Both the position numbers and the translations under genes were made by a program. Below the pieces are notes generated by a model. It did no database searches. It was not told the DNA's origin and saw only the letters and a list, made by a program, of their open reading frames with translations. From Rickettsiales bacterium (GTDB lineage: Bacteria; Pseudomonadota; Alphaproteobacteria; Pelagibacterales; Pelagibacteraceae), in the NCBI GenBank assembly GCA_005801485.1, contig SYDM01000079.1, forward strand, positions 1 through 7,369: DNA of 7,369 nt, in the 5' to 3' direction. Positions 1 to 6,517 of this stretch are shown here, one piece after another; the first letter of the stretch is position 1, and each line of letters begins with the position of its first letter.

Positions 1-1
1 T

Positions 2-2428
2 GAATTAATTAATTATGAAGCTGATGATCTTATAGCGACCTATGCAAAACAAATTATAAACGCTGGAGCCAAAGTAACTGTAATTTCTTCAGACAAAGAC
101 TTAATGCAATTGGTTTCAAATAAAATAAGACTTTATGATCCTATGAAAAATAAAGTTTTAGGAGAGAAAGAAGTATTTGAGAAATTTGGTGTAAAGCCTA
201 ATCAAGTCGTTGATGTCCAATCCTTAGCAGGGGATTCTTCAGATAATATACCTGGTGTCCCTGGTATAGGGATAAAAACAGCAGCAGAACTTATTAATAA
301 ATATCAAACTCTTGATAATTTATTAAAAAATATTGAAAAAATTCCTCAAACAAAACGAAGAGAAACTCTTTTAGCAAGTAAAGACAAAGCTCTGTTGAGC
401 AGACAATTAGTTACTTTAAAAGACGATGTACCTGTAAAGGATATACCTGATAGCTTTATCATGAAGGAAGTAGATAAAAATAGGCTTTTTGATTTTTTCC
501 GAGAAATGGAATTTATTAGATTATTAAGCCAAGCTATTAATTTTTATGGTGAAAGCTCAATTTTAAGTTCGAGCCAATCTAACCAAGCTAAAAAAAAAAA
601 TATTAATACTGTTAATGTTAAAAACTATGACTGTATTTTAGATGAGAAGAGTTTAGATAAATGGATAAAAATTTTAGAAGAAAAAACAGTTATCTCTGTC
701 GATACAGAAACATCATCTTTAAATCCTTTAGAAGCAGAACTAGTTGGTATTTCATTTTGTTATGAGCAAAATAAAGCATGTTATATACCACTGGCTCATA
801 AAAAAAAAAGTTTGAAAAAGGATCTTGTTTTAAAAAAAATTAAGTCACTTTTAGAAGATCCGAGTATAAAAAAAGTTGGCCAGAATATTAAATTTGATTT
901 TATTATTTTAAAACAAAATGGAATTGAAATTAATCCAATCGAAGACACGATGTTGATTTCTTATACCTTGGATGCAGGAAATAATCGTCATAACATGGAT
1001 CTCCTGTCTGAGATTCACTTAGGCCACAAGACAATAACATTCAAAGAACTTGTAGGAACTGGAAAAAATAAATTAAATTTTTCAGATATAGATATTGTAA
1101 AAGCAACAGAGTATGCAGCAGAAGATGCAGACATAACATTGAGACTATATGAAAATTTAAAAGAAAGGCTTGATAAAGAAAAATTAAATAAAATTTATGA
1201 ATATTTCGAAAAACCTATGGTTAAATTATTAGCAAAACTAGAATTTAATGGAATTAAAGTAGACGCCAATCAACTTAAAAAATTATCAACAAAGTTTGAA
1301 AATAAATTAAAAAAAATAGAAAAAGATATATTTGCTTTAGCAGGCAAAGAATTTAATATTGGTTCTCCAAAACAGCTTGGAGAAATTATTTATAACGATC
1401 TTAAAATTGCAAAACTTAAAAAAACTAAAAAAGGAAGTCTAGCTACAAATGCAAAAATTTTAGAGGATCTTGCTTTTTCAGGACATAAATTTCCTAATTT
1501 AGTTTTGGAATGGAGGCAGATTTCTAAATTAAAAAATACTTATACGGATGCACTTCAAGATCATATAAGTCCAAAAACTAAAAGAGTACATACGTCTTTC
1601 TTATTAGCAGCCACAAATACAGGAAGATTGGCATCAAGTGATCCTAATTTACAAAATATTCCAATCAAATCTGAGGATGGAAAAGAAATTAGAAAGGCTT
1701 TTGTTGCAGAAAAAGGAAATGTTTTAATCTCTGCTGACTATGATCAAATTGAAATGAGAATACTTGCTGACATGGCTGATGTTAAAGAGTTGAAAAAAGC
1801 ATTTAAAAATAATGAAGATATTCATAGTTTAACAGCCAGCCAAGTTTTTAATTTACCATCTAATAAAGTTAATGAAGATCTTAGAAGAAAAGCAAAAGCG
1901 ATTAACTTTGGAATTATTTACGGAATAACCCAATATGGATTAGCAAAACAAATTTCAGTTTCAAATCAGGAAGCTTTAGATTTTATAAATGCATATTTTA
2001 AAAAATTTCCTGAAATCAAAGATTATATGAATTCAACAATCAAATCATGCAGAAAAAATGGTTATGTAAATAATATTTTTGGTAGGAGAATTCACCTTAG
2101 GGGTATTAATGATAAAAATTTTAGCGTAAGAAGTTTTCAAGAAAGAGCAGCCATCAATGCACCTATACAAGGGTCTGCAGCAGATATTATTAGGCTTGCA
2201 ATGATAAAATTAGATCAATTAATTGAAACAGATAAGAAATTTAAAGCTAAAATGCTTTTACAAATTCATGATGAACTGATTTTTGAATGCTTACAAAACG
2301 ACAAAGAGTATGTGCAAAAAATAATTAAAGATGCCATGATATCTATTTCAAATTCAGATTATCATATGTTCTCTATACCATTAAACGTAAGCATTAACTC
2401 AGGTCTTAATTGGGGAGAAGCTCATTAA
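2..2428 (+). CDS. polA: DNA polymerase I, 5'-truncated by window edge
   Basis: Family A DNA polymerase with 5'-nuclease, 3'-5' exonuclease and polymerase domains; the family fills gaps, removes primers and repairs DNA. 808 residues are visible. The frame is open from base 2, and EADD at bases 17-28 matches E. coli PolA near residue 113, so roughly 100-110 N-terminal residues are missing; the ATG at 104 is internal. 5'-nuclease signs are EADD, the SDKD motif (Asp codons at 92 and 98) and the helix-hairpin-helix GDSSDNIPGVPGIG (Asp at 233 and 242). Proofreading looks intact: DTE (701), the NIKFD Asp (896) and YAAED (1112-1126). Polymerase motif A is SADYDQIEMR (catalytic Asp at 1736), motif B RRKAKAINFGIIYG (with the usual Phe at 1907), and motif C IHDE (Asp at 2270). 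All catalytic residues are present, so it should be fully active. An A11 run (590-600) lies in the linker between the first two domains. The stop is TAA, followed by a 57-base gap before chvI. Confidence 0.98.
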   Translation, partial: ELINYEADDLIATYAKQIINAGAKVTVISSDKDLMQLVSNKIRLYDPMKNKVLGEKEVFEKFGVKPNQVVDVQSLAGDSSDNIPGVPGIGIKTAAELINKYQTLDNLLKNIEKIPQTKRRETLLASKDKALLSRQLVTLKDDVPVKDIPDSFIMKEVDKNRLFDFFREMEFIRLLSQAINFYGESSILSSSQSNQAKKKNINTVNVKNYDCILDEKSLDKWIKILEEKTVISVDTETSSLNPLEAELVGISFCYEQNKACYIPLAHKKKSLKKDLVLKKIKSLLEDPSIKKVGQNIKFDFIILKQNGIEINPIEDTMLISYTLDAGNNRHNMDLLSEIHLGHKTITFKELVGTGKNKLNFSDIDIVKATEYAAEDADITLRLYENLKERLDKEKLNKIYEYFEKPMVKLLAKLEFNGIKVDANQLKKLSTKFENKLKKIEKDIFALAGKEFNIGSPKQLGEIIYNDLKIAKLKKTKKGSLATNAKILEDLAFSGHKFPNLVLEWRQISKLKNTYTDALQDHISPKTKRVHTSFLLAATNTGRLASSDPNLQNIPIKSEDGKEIRKAFVAEKGNVLISADYDQIEMRILADMADVKELKKAFKNNEDIHSLTASQVFNLPSNKVNEDLRRKAKAINFGIIYGITQYGLAKQISVSNQEALDFINAYFKKFPEIKDYMNSTIKSCRKNGYVNNIFGRRIHLRGINDKNFSVRSFQERAAINAPIQGSAADIIRLAMIKLDQLIETDKKFKAKMLLQIHDELIFECLQNDKEYVQKIIKDAMISISNSDYHMFSIPLNVSINSGLNWGEAH

Positions 2429-2451
2429 TTAAGTTGATAAACGCCTAAATT

Positions 2452-2479
2452 TTGACAATTTAATTATAAAAATTAAAAT
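2452..2479 (+). promoter_or_regulatory. Sigma-70-like promoter for chvI, probably leaderless
   Basis: A perfect -35 box TTGACA (2452-2457) is followed by a 16-base spacer and TAAAAT (2474-2479), which matches five of six bases of TATAAT. Transcription would start six to eight bases after the -10 box, at about 2486, which is the first base of the chvI ATG. The mRNA would therefore have little or no 5' leader, and no Shine-Dalgarno sequence is seen before chvI. The boxes are read directly; their activity is inferred, and AT-rich DNA gives chance -10 matches easily. The rest of the polA-chvI gap (2429-2485) shows no GC-rich hairpin, so I see no intrinsic terminator for polA. Confidence 0.45.
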
Positions 2480-2485
2480 TATTAT

Positions 2486-3184
2486 ATGGCTCAAACAATA
2501 GCTTTAGTAGATGACGATCGAAATCTTTTAACTAGCATTAGCATTGCTTTAGAGAGGGAAGGATTTAAAGTTCAAACTTATATTGATGGCGAAACAGCAC
2601 TCAATGGATTAACAAGAAATCCTCCTGATCTTGCTGTAATAGATATTAAAATGCCGAGAATGGACGGGGAAGAACTTTTAACTCGTTTGAGAAAAAAAAT
2701 GTCAATTCCAATTATATTCCTTACCTCAAAAGACGATGAAGTAGACGAATTACTAGGACTAAAATTAGGCGCAGATGATTTTGTTAAAAAATCTGGTGGA
2801 TTTTCTATGAAGATTTTAATTGAAAGAATCAGAGTTCAGCTTAGAAAAAAAACTGAAGTGATTGATGAATCTAAAAATCTTATTACTCATGGAAAATTAA
2901 AGTTGGACCCTGCTCAATTAGAATGTGAGTGGAATGGAAAATTTTTACCCGATAAGTTAACCACTACAGAATTTTTAATTGTCAAAGAGCTTGCTAAAAG
3001 ACCTGGTGTGATAAAAGAACGGGCTCATTTAATGGATATAGCCTACAAAGAGAATGCAGAAATTGAAGACAGAACGATTGATAGTCATATCAAGCGTATT
3101 AGAAAAAAATTTAAAAAAGTTGACGAAAAATTTTCAGCAATTGAAACAAGATATGGAAGCGGGTATAGATGGAATGTTAGTTAA
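2486..3184 (+). CDS. chvI: Two-component response regulator, ChvI/OmpR family
   Basis: Cytoplasmic transcription factor of 232 residues, a normal length for the family. The receiver domain (about residues 4-120) has the acidic pair in LVDDDRN (D9-D11), phosphoacceptor D53 in VIDIKMPRMDG, T80 in FLTSKDD, and the switch lysine K102. The C-terminal winged helix (about 130-230) has the OmpR/PhoB pattern, with TTTEFLIVKELA, the recognition helix DRTIDSHIKRIRKKF and the wing YGSGYRW. The start IALVDDDRN and the stretch DIKMPRMDGEELLTRLR resemble rhizobial ChvI/BvrR, which supports both the name and the ATG. Oddity: the near-universal Lys-Pro after the beta-5 strand is replaced by KKSGGF, so the cis-proline is lost and two glycines are added. 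The gene overlaps chvG by one base (TAATG), so the pair is co-transcribed and probably translationally coupled. In other alphaproteobacteria ChvI responds to acid or envelope stress; the regulon here is unknown. Confidence 0.93.
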   Translation: MAQTIALVDDDRNLLTSISIALEREGFKVQTYIDGETALNGLTRNPPDLAVIDIKMPRMDGEELLTRLRKKMSIPIIFLTSKDDEVDELLGLKLGADDFVKKSGGFSMKILIERIRVQLRKKTEVIDESKNLITHGKLKLDPAQLECEWNGKFLPDKLTTTEFLIVKELAKRPGVIKERAHLMDIAYKENAEIEDRTIDSHIKRIRKKFKKVDEKFSAIETRYGSGYRWNVS

Positions 3185-4719
3185 TGAACCAAAAAAAAAC
3201 TGCATCTATATTAAAGAAGTTTCTTTTATTTAATTTATTAGTTTTCTCAGTATTAGGACTTTTTACTTTTATTTATCTTCAAGCTATTCAGCCAAATCTG
3301 GTAAAGAATAAATCAATAAATCATTTAGTTGTTATTCAAAATACCAATGATCATTTACAAAGACTAAGCATAGAATTTAACGAAAAAGGCATAAGCACTT
3401 TTCTATTATCAGCTAGGTTTTTATTTCAAAGCTTAGACAGAGTCCAATTTTTTAATTTAGATGGCAATATTATTGGAGACACTGATAGGCTAGATTTAGA
3501 CCAGTCTGTTTTTTCTAGATCTGAATTTATTATTGCAGAAGATATAAATAATACAAATATTAATCAGATAGACAATAATGTTAAAAGTAATTTTAACGAT
3601 TCAAAAGAATATTATAAAGAAATTAAAAATATTATTTTGAATAAATTTAAAGACGAACCTTTAGTTATTGATAATAAAATAAAAAAAGATTTTTTTGTTC
3701 AAACCTTAAGTAAAGTTTTGATAAATGATGAGAAAGTTGGTTATATTTTAGTTGGCGAGCAATCTAATGAAATTTTAGTAGCTGTAGACGAAAGAAAAGA
3801 TTTTATTATTCGTACAGTTTTAGTGCTTGCATTAGCTATTTTAATTTTTTCTGCTTTTTTAAATAAGTATATTTTAAAGCCTATAAGTTTTTTGGTTAAA
3901 TACACAGAGTCAATCAAAGCTAAATCTGACCAACCTTTAAATATAGATGATTTTTTTATTAGAAAAGATGAAGTTGGAAAGCTAACCCAATCAATTCATG
4001 AGATGACTTTAGATTTACAAAAAAGAACAAATCGAGCAGAGACTTTTTCTACTGATTTAGCTCACGAGATTAGAAATCCACTAGCTTCATTAAAAGGAGC
4101 ATCTGAACTGTTAGACAAAACTACAGAATTAAGAGATCGAGAAAAACTATTAAATATTATTAATAGCGATGTAGAAAGAATAGAGCGATTAATTACTGAC
4201 TATACTCAAATGCTTAAAGATGAAGCGTCTTTATCAAGGGAAAAAATGGTTAAAGTAGATATAAATTTAAATATTAAAAATGTTGTCGATGATTTTAGAC
4301 AAAATATTGCTAATTTAAATAAAAAAATTGAGATTAAAATTGTTAACAAAAAAGAAAATCAAAAAAATTTTTATATTTTAGGCATTGAAAACAGGATAGA
4401 GCAAGTTATTGCTAATCTTTTAGATAATTCTATTTCTTTTAGCCAAGCAAATAGCAAAATTTTAATTGAAATTGATGAAATTGAAAATAATTTTTTAATT
4501 GTTTTTAAAGATCAAGGTCCAGGGTTTAAAGAAAAAAATATAGAAAATATATTTAAAAGATTTTATAGCAATAGACCTAAAAATTTTGGCAAGCATTCAG
4601 GATTAGGACTTAATATAGTAAAAAATATAATAGAACTTCACAAAGGAAAAATTAAAGCACTAAATAGATCAGACGTTAAAGGTGCACAAATTGAAGTAAC
4701 ACTTCCAAAGTATAGCTAG
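3184..4719 (+). CDS. chvG: Membrane sensor histidine kinase, ChvG family
   Basis: Inner-membrane histidine kinase of 511 residues, the likely partner of the adjacent ChvI. Membrane segment 1 is about residues 13-33 and segment 2 about 207-227. Between them lies a periplasmic sensor region of about 170 residues; its RVQFFNLDGNIIGDT stretch (87-100) resembles the conserved part of the ChvG/ExoS sensor domain. A HAMP linker (about 228-283) includes the KP-IS start and DEVGKL. The phosphoacceptor is H294 in DLAHEIRNPLASLKG. The ATP-binding domain has an N box (NRIEQVIANLLDNS, with N411 and N415), a G1 box DQGPG (443-447), an F box (about 456-461) and a G2 box GLGL (473-476). All kinase motifs are intact. 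It is somewhat shorter than rhizobial ChvG proteins as I recall them, with Asn/Lys-rich periplasmic sequence (about 120-170). The ATG overlaps the chvI stop. A run of nine A (3191-3199) follows almost directly after the start codon. Confidence 0.92.
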   Translation: MNQKKTASILKKFLLFNLLVFSVLGLFTFIYLQAIQPNLVKNKSINHLVVIQNTNDHLQRLSIEFNEKGISTFLLSARFLFQSLDRVQFFNLDGNIIGDTDRLDLDQSVFSRSEFIIAEDINNTNINQIDNNVKSNFNDSKEYYKEIKNIILNKFKDEPLVIDNKIKKDFFVQTLSKVLINDEKVGYILVGEQSNEILVAVDERKDFIIRTVLVLALAILIFSAFLNKYILKPISFLVKYTESIKAKSDQPLNIDDFFIRKDEVGKLTQSIHEMTLDLQKRTNRAETFSTDLAHEIRNPLASLKGASELLDKTTELRDREKLLNIINSDVERIERLITDYTQMLKDEASLSREKMVKVDINLNIKNVVDDFRQNIANLNKKIEIKIVNKKENQKNFYILGIENRIEQVIANLLDNSISFSQANSKILIEIDEIENNFLIVFKDQGPGFKEKNIENIFKRFYSNRPKNFGKHSGLGLNIVKNIIELHKGKIKALNRSDVKGAQIEVTLPKYS

Positions 4720-4721
4720 GA

Positions 4722-4756
4722 TTGTTGCTTGCTAAGAATAAATTATCTTGTTAAAA
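4722..4756 (+). promoter_or_regulatory. Possible weak promoter and direct repeat upstream of ahcY
   Basis: The 51-base chvG-ahcY gap holds two similar decamers, CTTGCTAAGA (4728-4737) and CTTGTTAAAA (4747-4756), identical at 8 of 10 positions and 19 bases apart. A short imperfect inverted repeat, AAGAATAA / TTATCTT (4735-4749), lies across this spacing. A weak promoter match, TTGTTG (4722-4727), 16 bases, TATCTT (4744-4749), overlaps the repeats. Such overlap is the expected arrangement for a regulated promoter, but each element is weak and the DNA is AT-rich, so this could be chance. There is no good Shine-Dalgarno sequence before the ahcY ATG. Confidence 0.22.
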
Positions 4757-4770
4757 GACCCGCATAGACT

Positions 4771-6057
4771 ATGAACGATTTTAAAGTAAAAGATATAAAT
4801 CTAGCTGATTTTGGAAGAAAAGAAATTTCTTTAGCAGAAACAGAGATGCCAGGCTTAATGGCATTTAGAAAAGAATATAAAAATAAATTTCCTCTAAAAG
4901 GTGCAAAAATACTGGGTTGTTTGCACATGACTATTCAAACTGCAGTTTTAATTGAAACTTTAATTGAGTTGGGAGCAGAAGTAAGATGGTCTTCATGTAA
5001 TATATTTTCAACACAAGATCATGCTGCTGCAGCAATAGCTAAAGCCGGTATTCCAGTTTTTGCTTGGAAAGGTGAAACTGAAAAAGAATATTGGTGGTGT
5101 ATAAAACAAACAATCGAGGGGAAAAAAGATTGGAAGCCAAATTTGATTTTAGATGACGGTGGAGATCTAACAGGTTTAATGCATAAAGAATATAAAAATT
5201 TATTAAAAAATATTAAAGGCGTTTCTGAAGAAACTACAACAGGCGTATTAGCTTTAAAGAAAATGGAAGCTAATAAAACATTATTGATCCCAGCTATAAA
5301 TGTTAACGATTCGGTTACAAAATCTAAGTTTGATAATTTATACGGCTGTAGAGAAAGTTTGGTGGACGGCATTAAAAGAGCAACAGATGTAATGATGTCG
5401 GGAAAAGTTGCTATCGTAGCTGGATTTGGCGACGTTGGAAAAGGAAGTGCTGCATCACTTAGGCAAAGTGGGGCAAGAGTGATGGTTACCGAGGTAGATC
5501 CAATTTGTGCACTTCAAGCAGCGATGGAAGGTTATGAAGTTGTTCTTATGGATGAAGCAATTAAAGAAGCCGATATTGTTGTAACAGCAACTGGAAATAA
5601 AGATATTATCACGGCAGATCATATGAGAACAATGAAAGACAGAGCCATACTCTGTAATATTGGTCATTTTGATAACGAAATACAAGTTGAGGCTTTAAGA
5701 AACTATAAATGGGATGAAATTAAACCTCAGGTTCATGAAATAACTCTACCAAATAATAAAAGAATAATTTTATTAGCCGAAGGAAGATTAGTAAATTTAG
5801 GTTGTGCTACTGGACACCCAAGTTTTGTCATGAGTGCCTCTTTTTCTAATCAAGTTATTGCTCAAATTGAATTATGGAATAATTCTGCAAAATATGAAAA
5901 TAAAGTTTATGTACTACCTAAACATTTAGATGAAAAAGTAGCGATGCTTCATTTAGAAAAAGTTGGAGCTAAATTAACTAAGCTAAACAAAGAGCAGGCA
6001 GATTACATAAGTGTTAAAACTACAGGTCCATTTAAACCTGATACTTATCGCTACTGA
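4771..6057 (+). CDS. ahcY: S-adenosylhomocysteine hydrolase (adenosylhomocysteinase)
   Basis: Cytosolic NAD-dependent enzyme that reversibly splits S-adenosylhomocysteine into adenosine and homocysteine, relieving product inhibition of methyltransferases. At 428 residues it is close to full length. Substrate-domain motifs are [11 protein letters not shown] (His 52), LDDGGDLT (D129), SEETTTGV (E154) and [11 protein letters not shown] (K184, D188, N189), equivalent to human H55, D131, E156, K186, D190 and N191. The NAD-binding Rossmann motif is GFGDVGKG (218-225). [24 protein letters not shown] and the C-terminal KPDTYRY are all family signatures. Only about 16 residues separate DDGGDLT from the GVSEETTTG motif. 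Many bacterial enzymes (for example mycobacterial) carry a roughly 30-40-residue insertion there, so this is the short form typical of animals. An in-frame TAG at 4765-4767 fixes the ATG as the first possible start, and the N-terminus aligns with known enzymes. It lies 51 bases after chvG and 10 before tsaE. Confidence 0.98.
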   Translation: MNDFKVKDINLADFGRKEISLAETEMPGLMAFRKEYKNKFPLKGAKILGCLHMTIQTAVLIETLIELGAEVRWSSCNIFSTQDHAAAAIAKAGIPVFAWKGETEKEYWWCIKQTIEGKKDWKPNLILDDGGDLTGLMHKEYKNLLKNIKGVSEETTTGVLALKKMEANKTLLIPAINVNDSVTKSKFDNLYGCRESLVDGIKRATDVMMSGKVAIVAGFGDVGKGSAASLRQSGARVMVTEVDPICALQAAMEGYEVVLMDEAIKEADIVVTATGNKDIITADHMRTMKDRAILCNIGHFDNEIQVEALRNYKWDEIKPQVHEITLPNNKRIILLAEGRLVNLGCATGHPSFVMSASFSNQVIAQIELWNNSAKYENKVYVLPKHLDEKVAMLHLEKVGAKLTKLNKEQADYISVKTTGPFKPDTYRY

Positions 6058-6065
6058 TCAGTAGC
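6050..6065. repeat. Perfect 16-base palindrome across the ahcY stop codon
   Basis: GCTACTGATCAGTAGC is its own reverse complement. It covers the last codons of ahcY, the TGA stop (6055-6057) and most of the 10-base gap, ending two bases before the tsaE ATG. As RNA it could form a six-pair stem with a GAUC loop. No T run follows, so it does not look like an intrinsic terminator. Possible roles are an RNA hairpin at the stop/start junction or a protein-binding site; neither is demonstrated. Confidence 0.6.
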
Positions 6066-6067
6066 CA

Positions 6068-6517
6068 ATGATCATAAAATTTTTAGATCAATTAAATCAA
6101 ATTTCTCTTAAAATTATAAAAAAAATAAAAAAGCAAGATTGCTTGTTGTTATTTGGTGAAATTGGTGTGGGTAAAACGACATTAACAAGAGCGATAATAA
6201 ATAATATCCAAAAAAAAAATAAGCAAAGTGAGACTGAAGTTTTGAGCCCAACTTTTAACCTCGTTTATGAATATGAAATCAACCCACTCAAAATCATGCA
6301 TTACGATCTTTACAGGTTAAAATCAGACAAAGAAGTGCAGCAATTAGATATTTTCGGTCAAGAAATAAATAGTATAAAAATTATAGAATGGGCCAAAATT
6401 ATAAAAAATAAACCAGAAAGCAGGTTAGAAATTTATTTAACCTACAACAATATTAAAGATTATAGGAATATTAAATTCAAAGGATTTGGAAGATGGAAAA
6501 ATTTTGATGCAAGTTAA
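6068..6517 (+). CDS. tsaE: tRNA t6A biosynthesis ATPase TsaE
   Basis: Small P-loop ATPase of 149 residues, the usual size for the TsaE/YjeE family. With TsaB and TsaD it supports synthesis of threonylcarbamoyladenosine at position 37 of ANN-decoding tRNAs, and is generally essential in bacteria. The Walker A motif is GEIGVGKTTL (30-39). The family motif SPTF (60-63), HYDLYRL with D80, and IIEWA with E107 and W108 match the E. coli residues T42-region, D80, E108 and W109. The ATG lies 10 bases after the ahcY stop and fits the family N-terminus; no Shine-Dalgarno sequence is visible, and translation may be coupled to ahcY. The C-terminal tail is Lys/Asn-rich and overlaps the next gene by 11 bases. 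A run of ten A (6210-6219) lies within the frame just after the P-loop helix. Confidence 0.95.
   Translation: MIIKFLDQLNQISLKIIKKIKKQDCLLLFGEIGVGKTTLTRAIINNIQKKNKQSETEVLSPTFNLVYEYEINPLKIMHYDLYRLKSDKEVQQLDIFGQEINSIKIIEWAKIIKNKPESRLEIYLTYNNIKDYRNIKFKGFGRWKNFDAS

Noticed and set aside
104..2428. polA starting at the ATG at 104
   Set aside because: The frame is open back to base 2, and the upstream residues contain the EADD and SDKD motifs of the 5'-nuclease domain, so this Met is internal and the gene is cut by the window edge.
2429..2451. Terminator after polA
   Set aside because: TTAATTAA and nearby short AT repeats occur, but there is no stable GC stem followed by a T run.
4720..4770. SAM-II, SAM-V or SAH riboswitch before ahcY
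   Set aside because: The gap is only 51 bases. I could not find the GC-rich P1 stem, or the pseudoknot partner of an AAAAGGG-like segment; only a weak AT hairpin is present. A covariance-model search (Infernal with Rfam models) would be decisive.
4743..4928. Antisense ORF of 61 codons over the chvG-ahcY gap and ahcY start
   Set aside because: It lies opposite strongly conserved ahcY coding sequence, has no recognisable domain and is explained as a shadow frame.
5019..5372. Antisense ORF of 117 codons inside ahcY
   Set aside because: It is entirely opposite conserved ahcY coding sequence, with no known motif and no promoter or ribosome-binding signal seen.
5455..5685. Antisense ORF of 76 codons inside ahcY
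   Set aside because: It is opposite the NAD-binding domain of ahcY; the Cys/His content reflects the complementary codons rather than a zinc-binding protein.
6050..6067. Intrinsic terminator between ahcY and tsaE
   Set aside because: The hairpin has no following T run and tsaE begins two bases later, so read-through is more likely.
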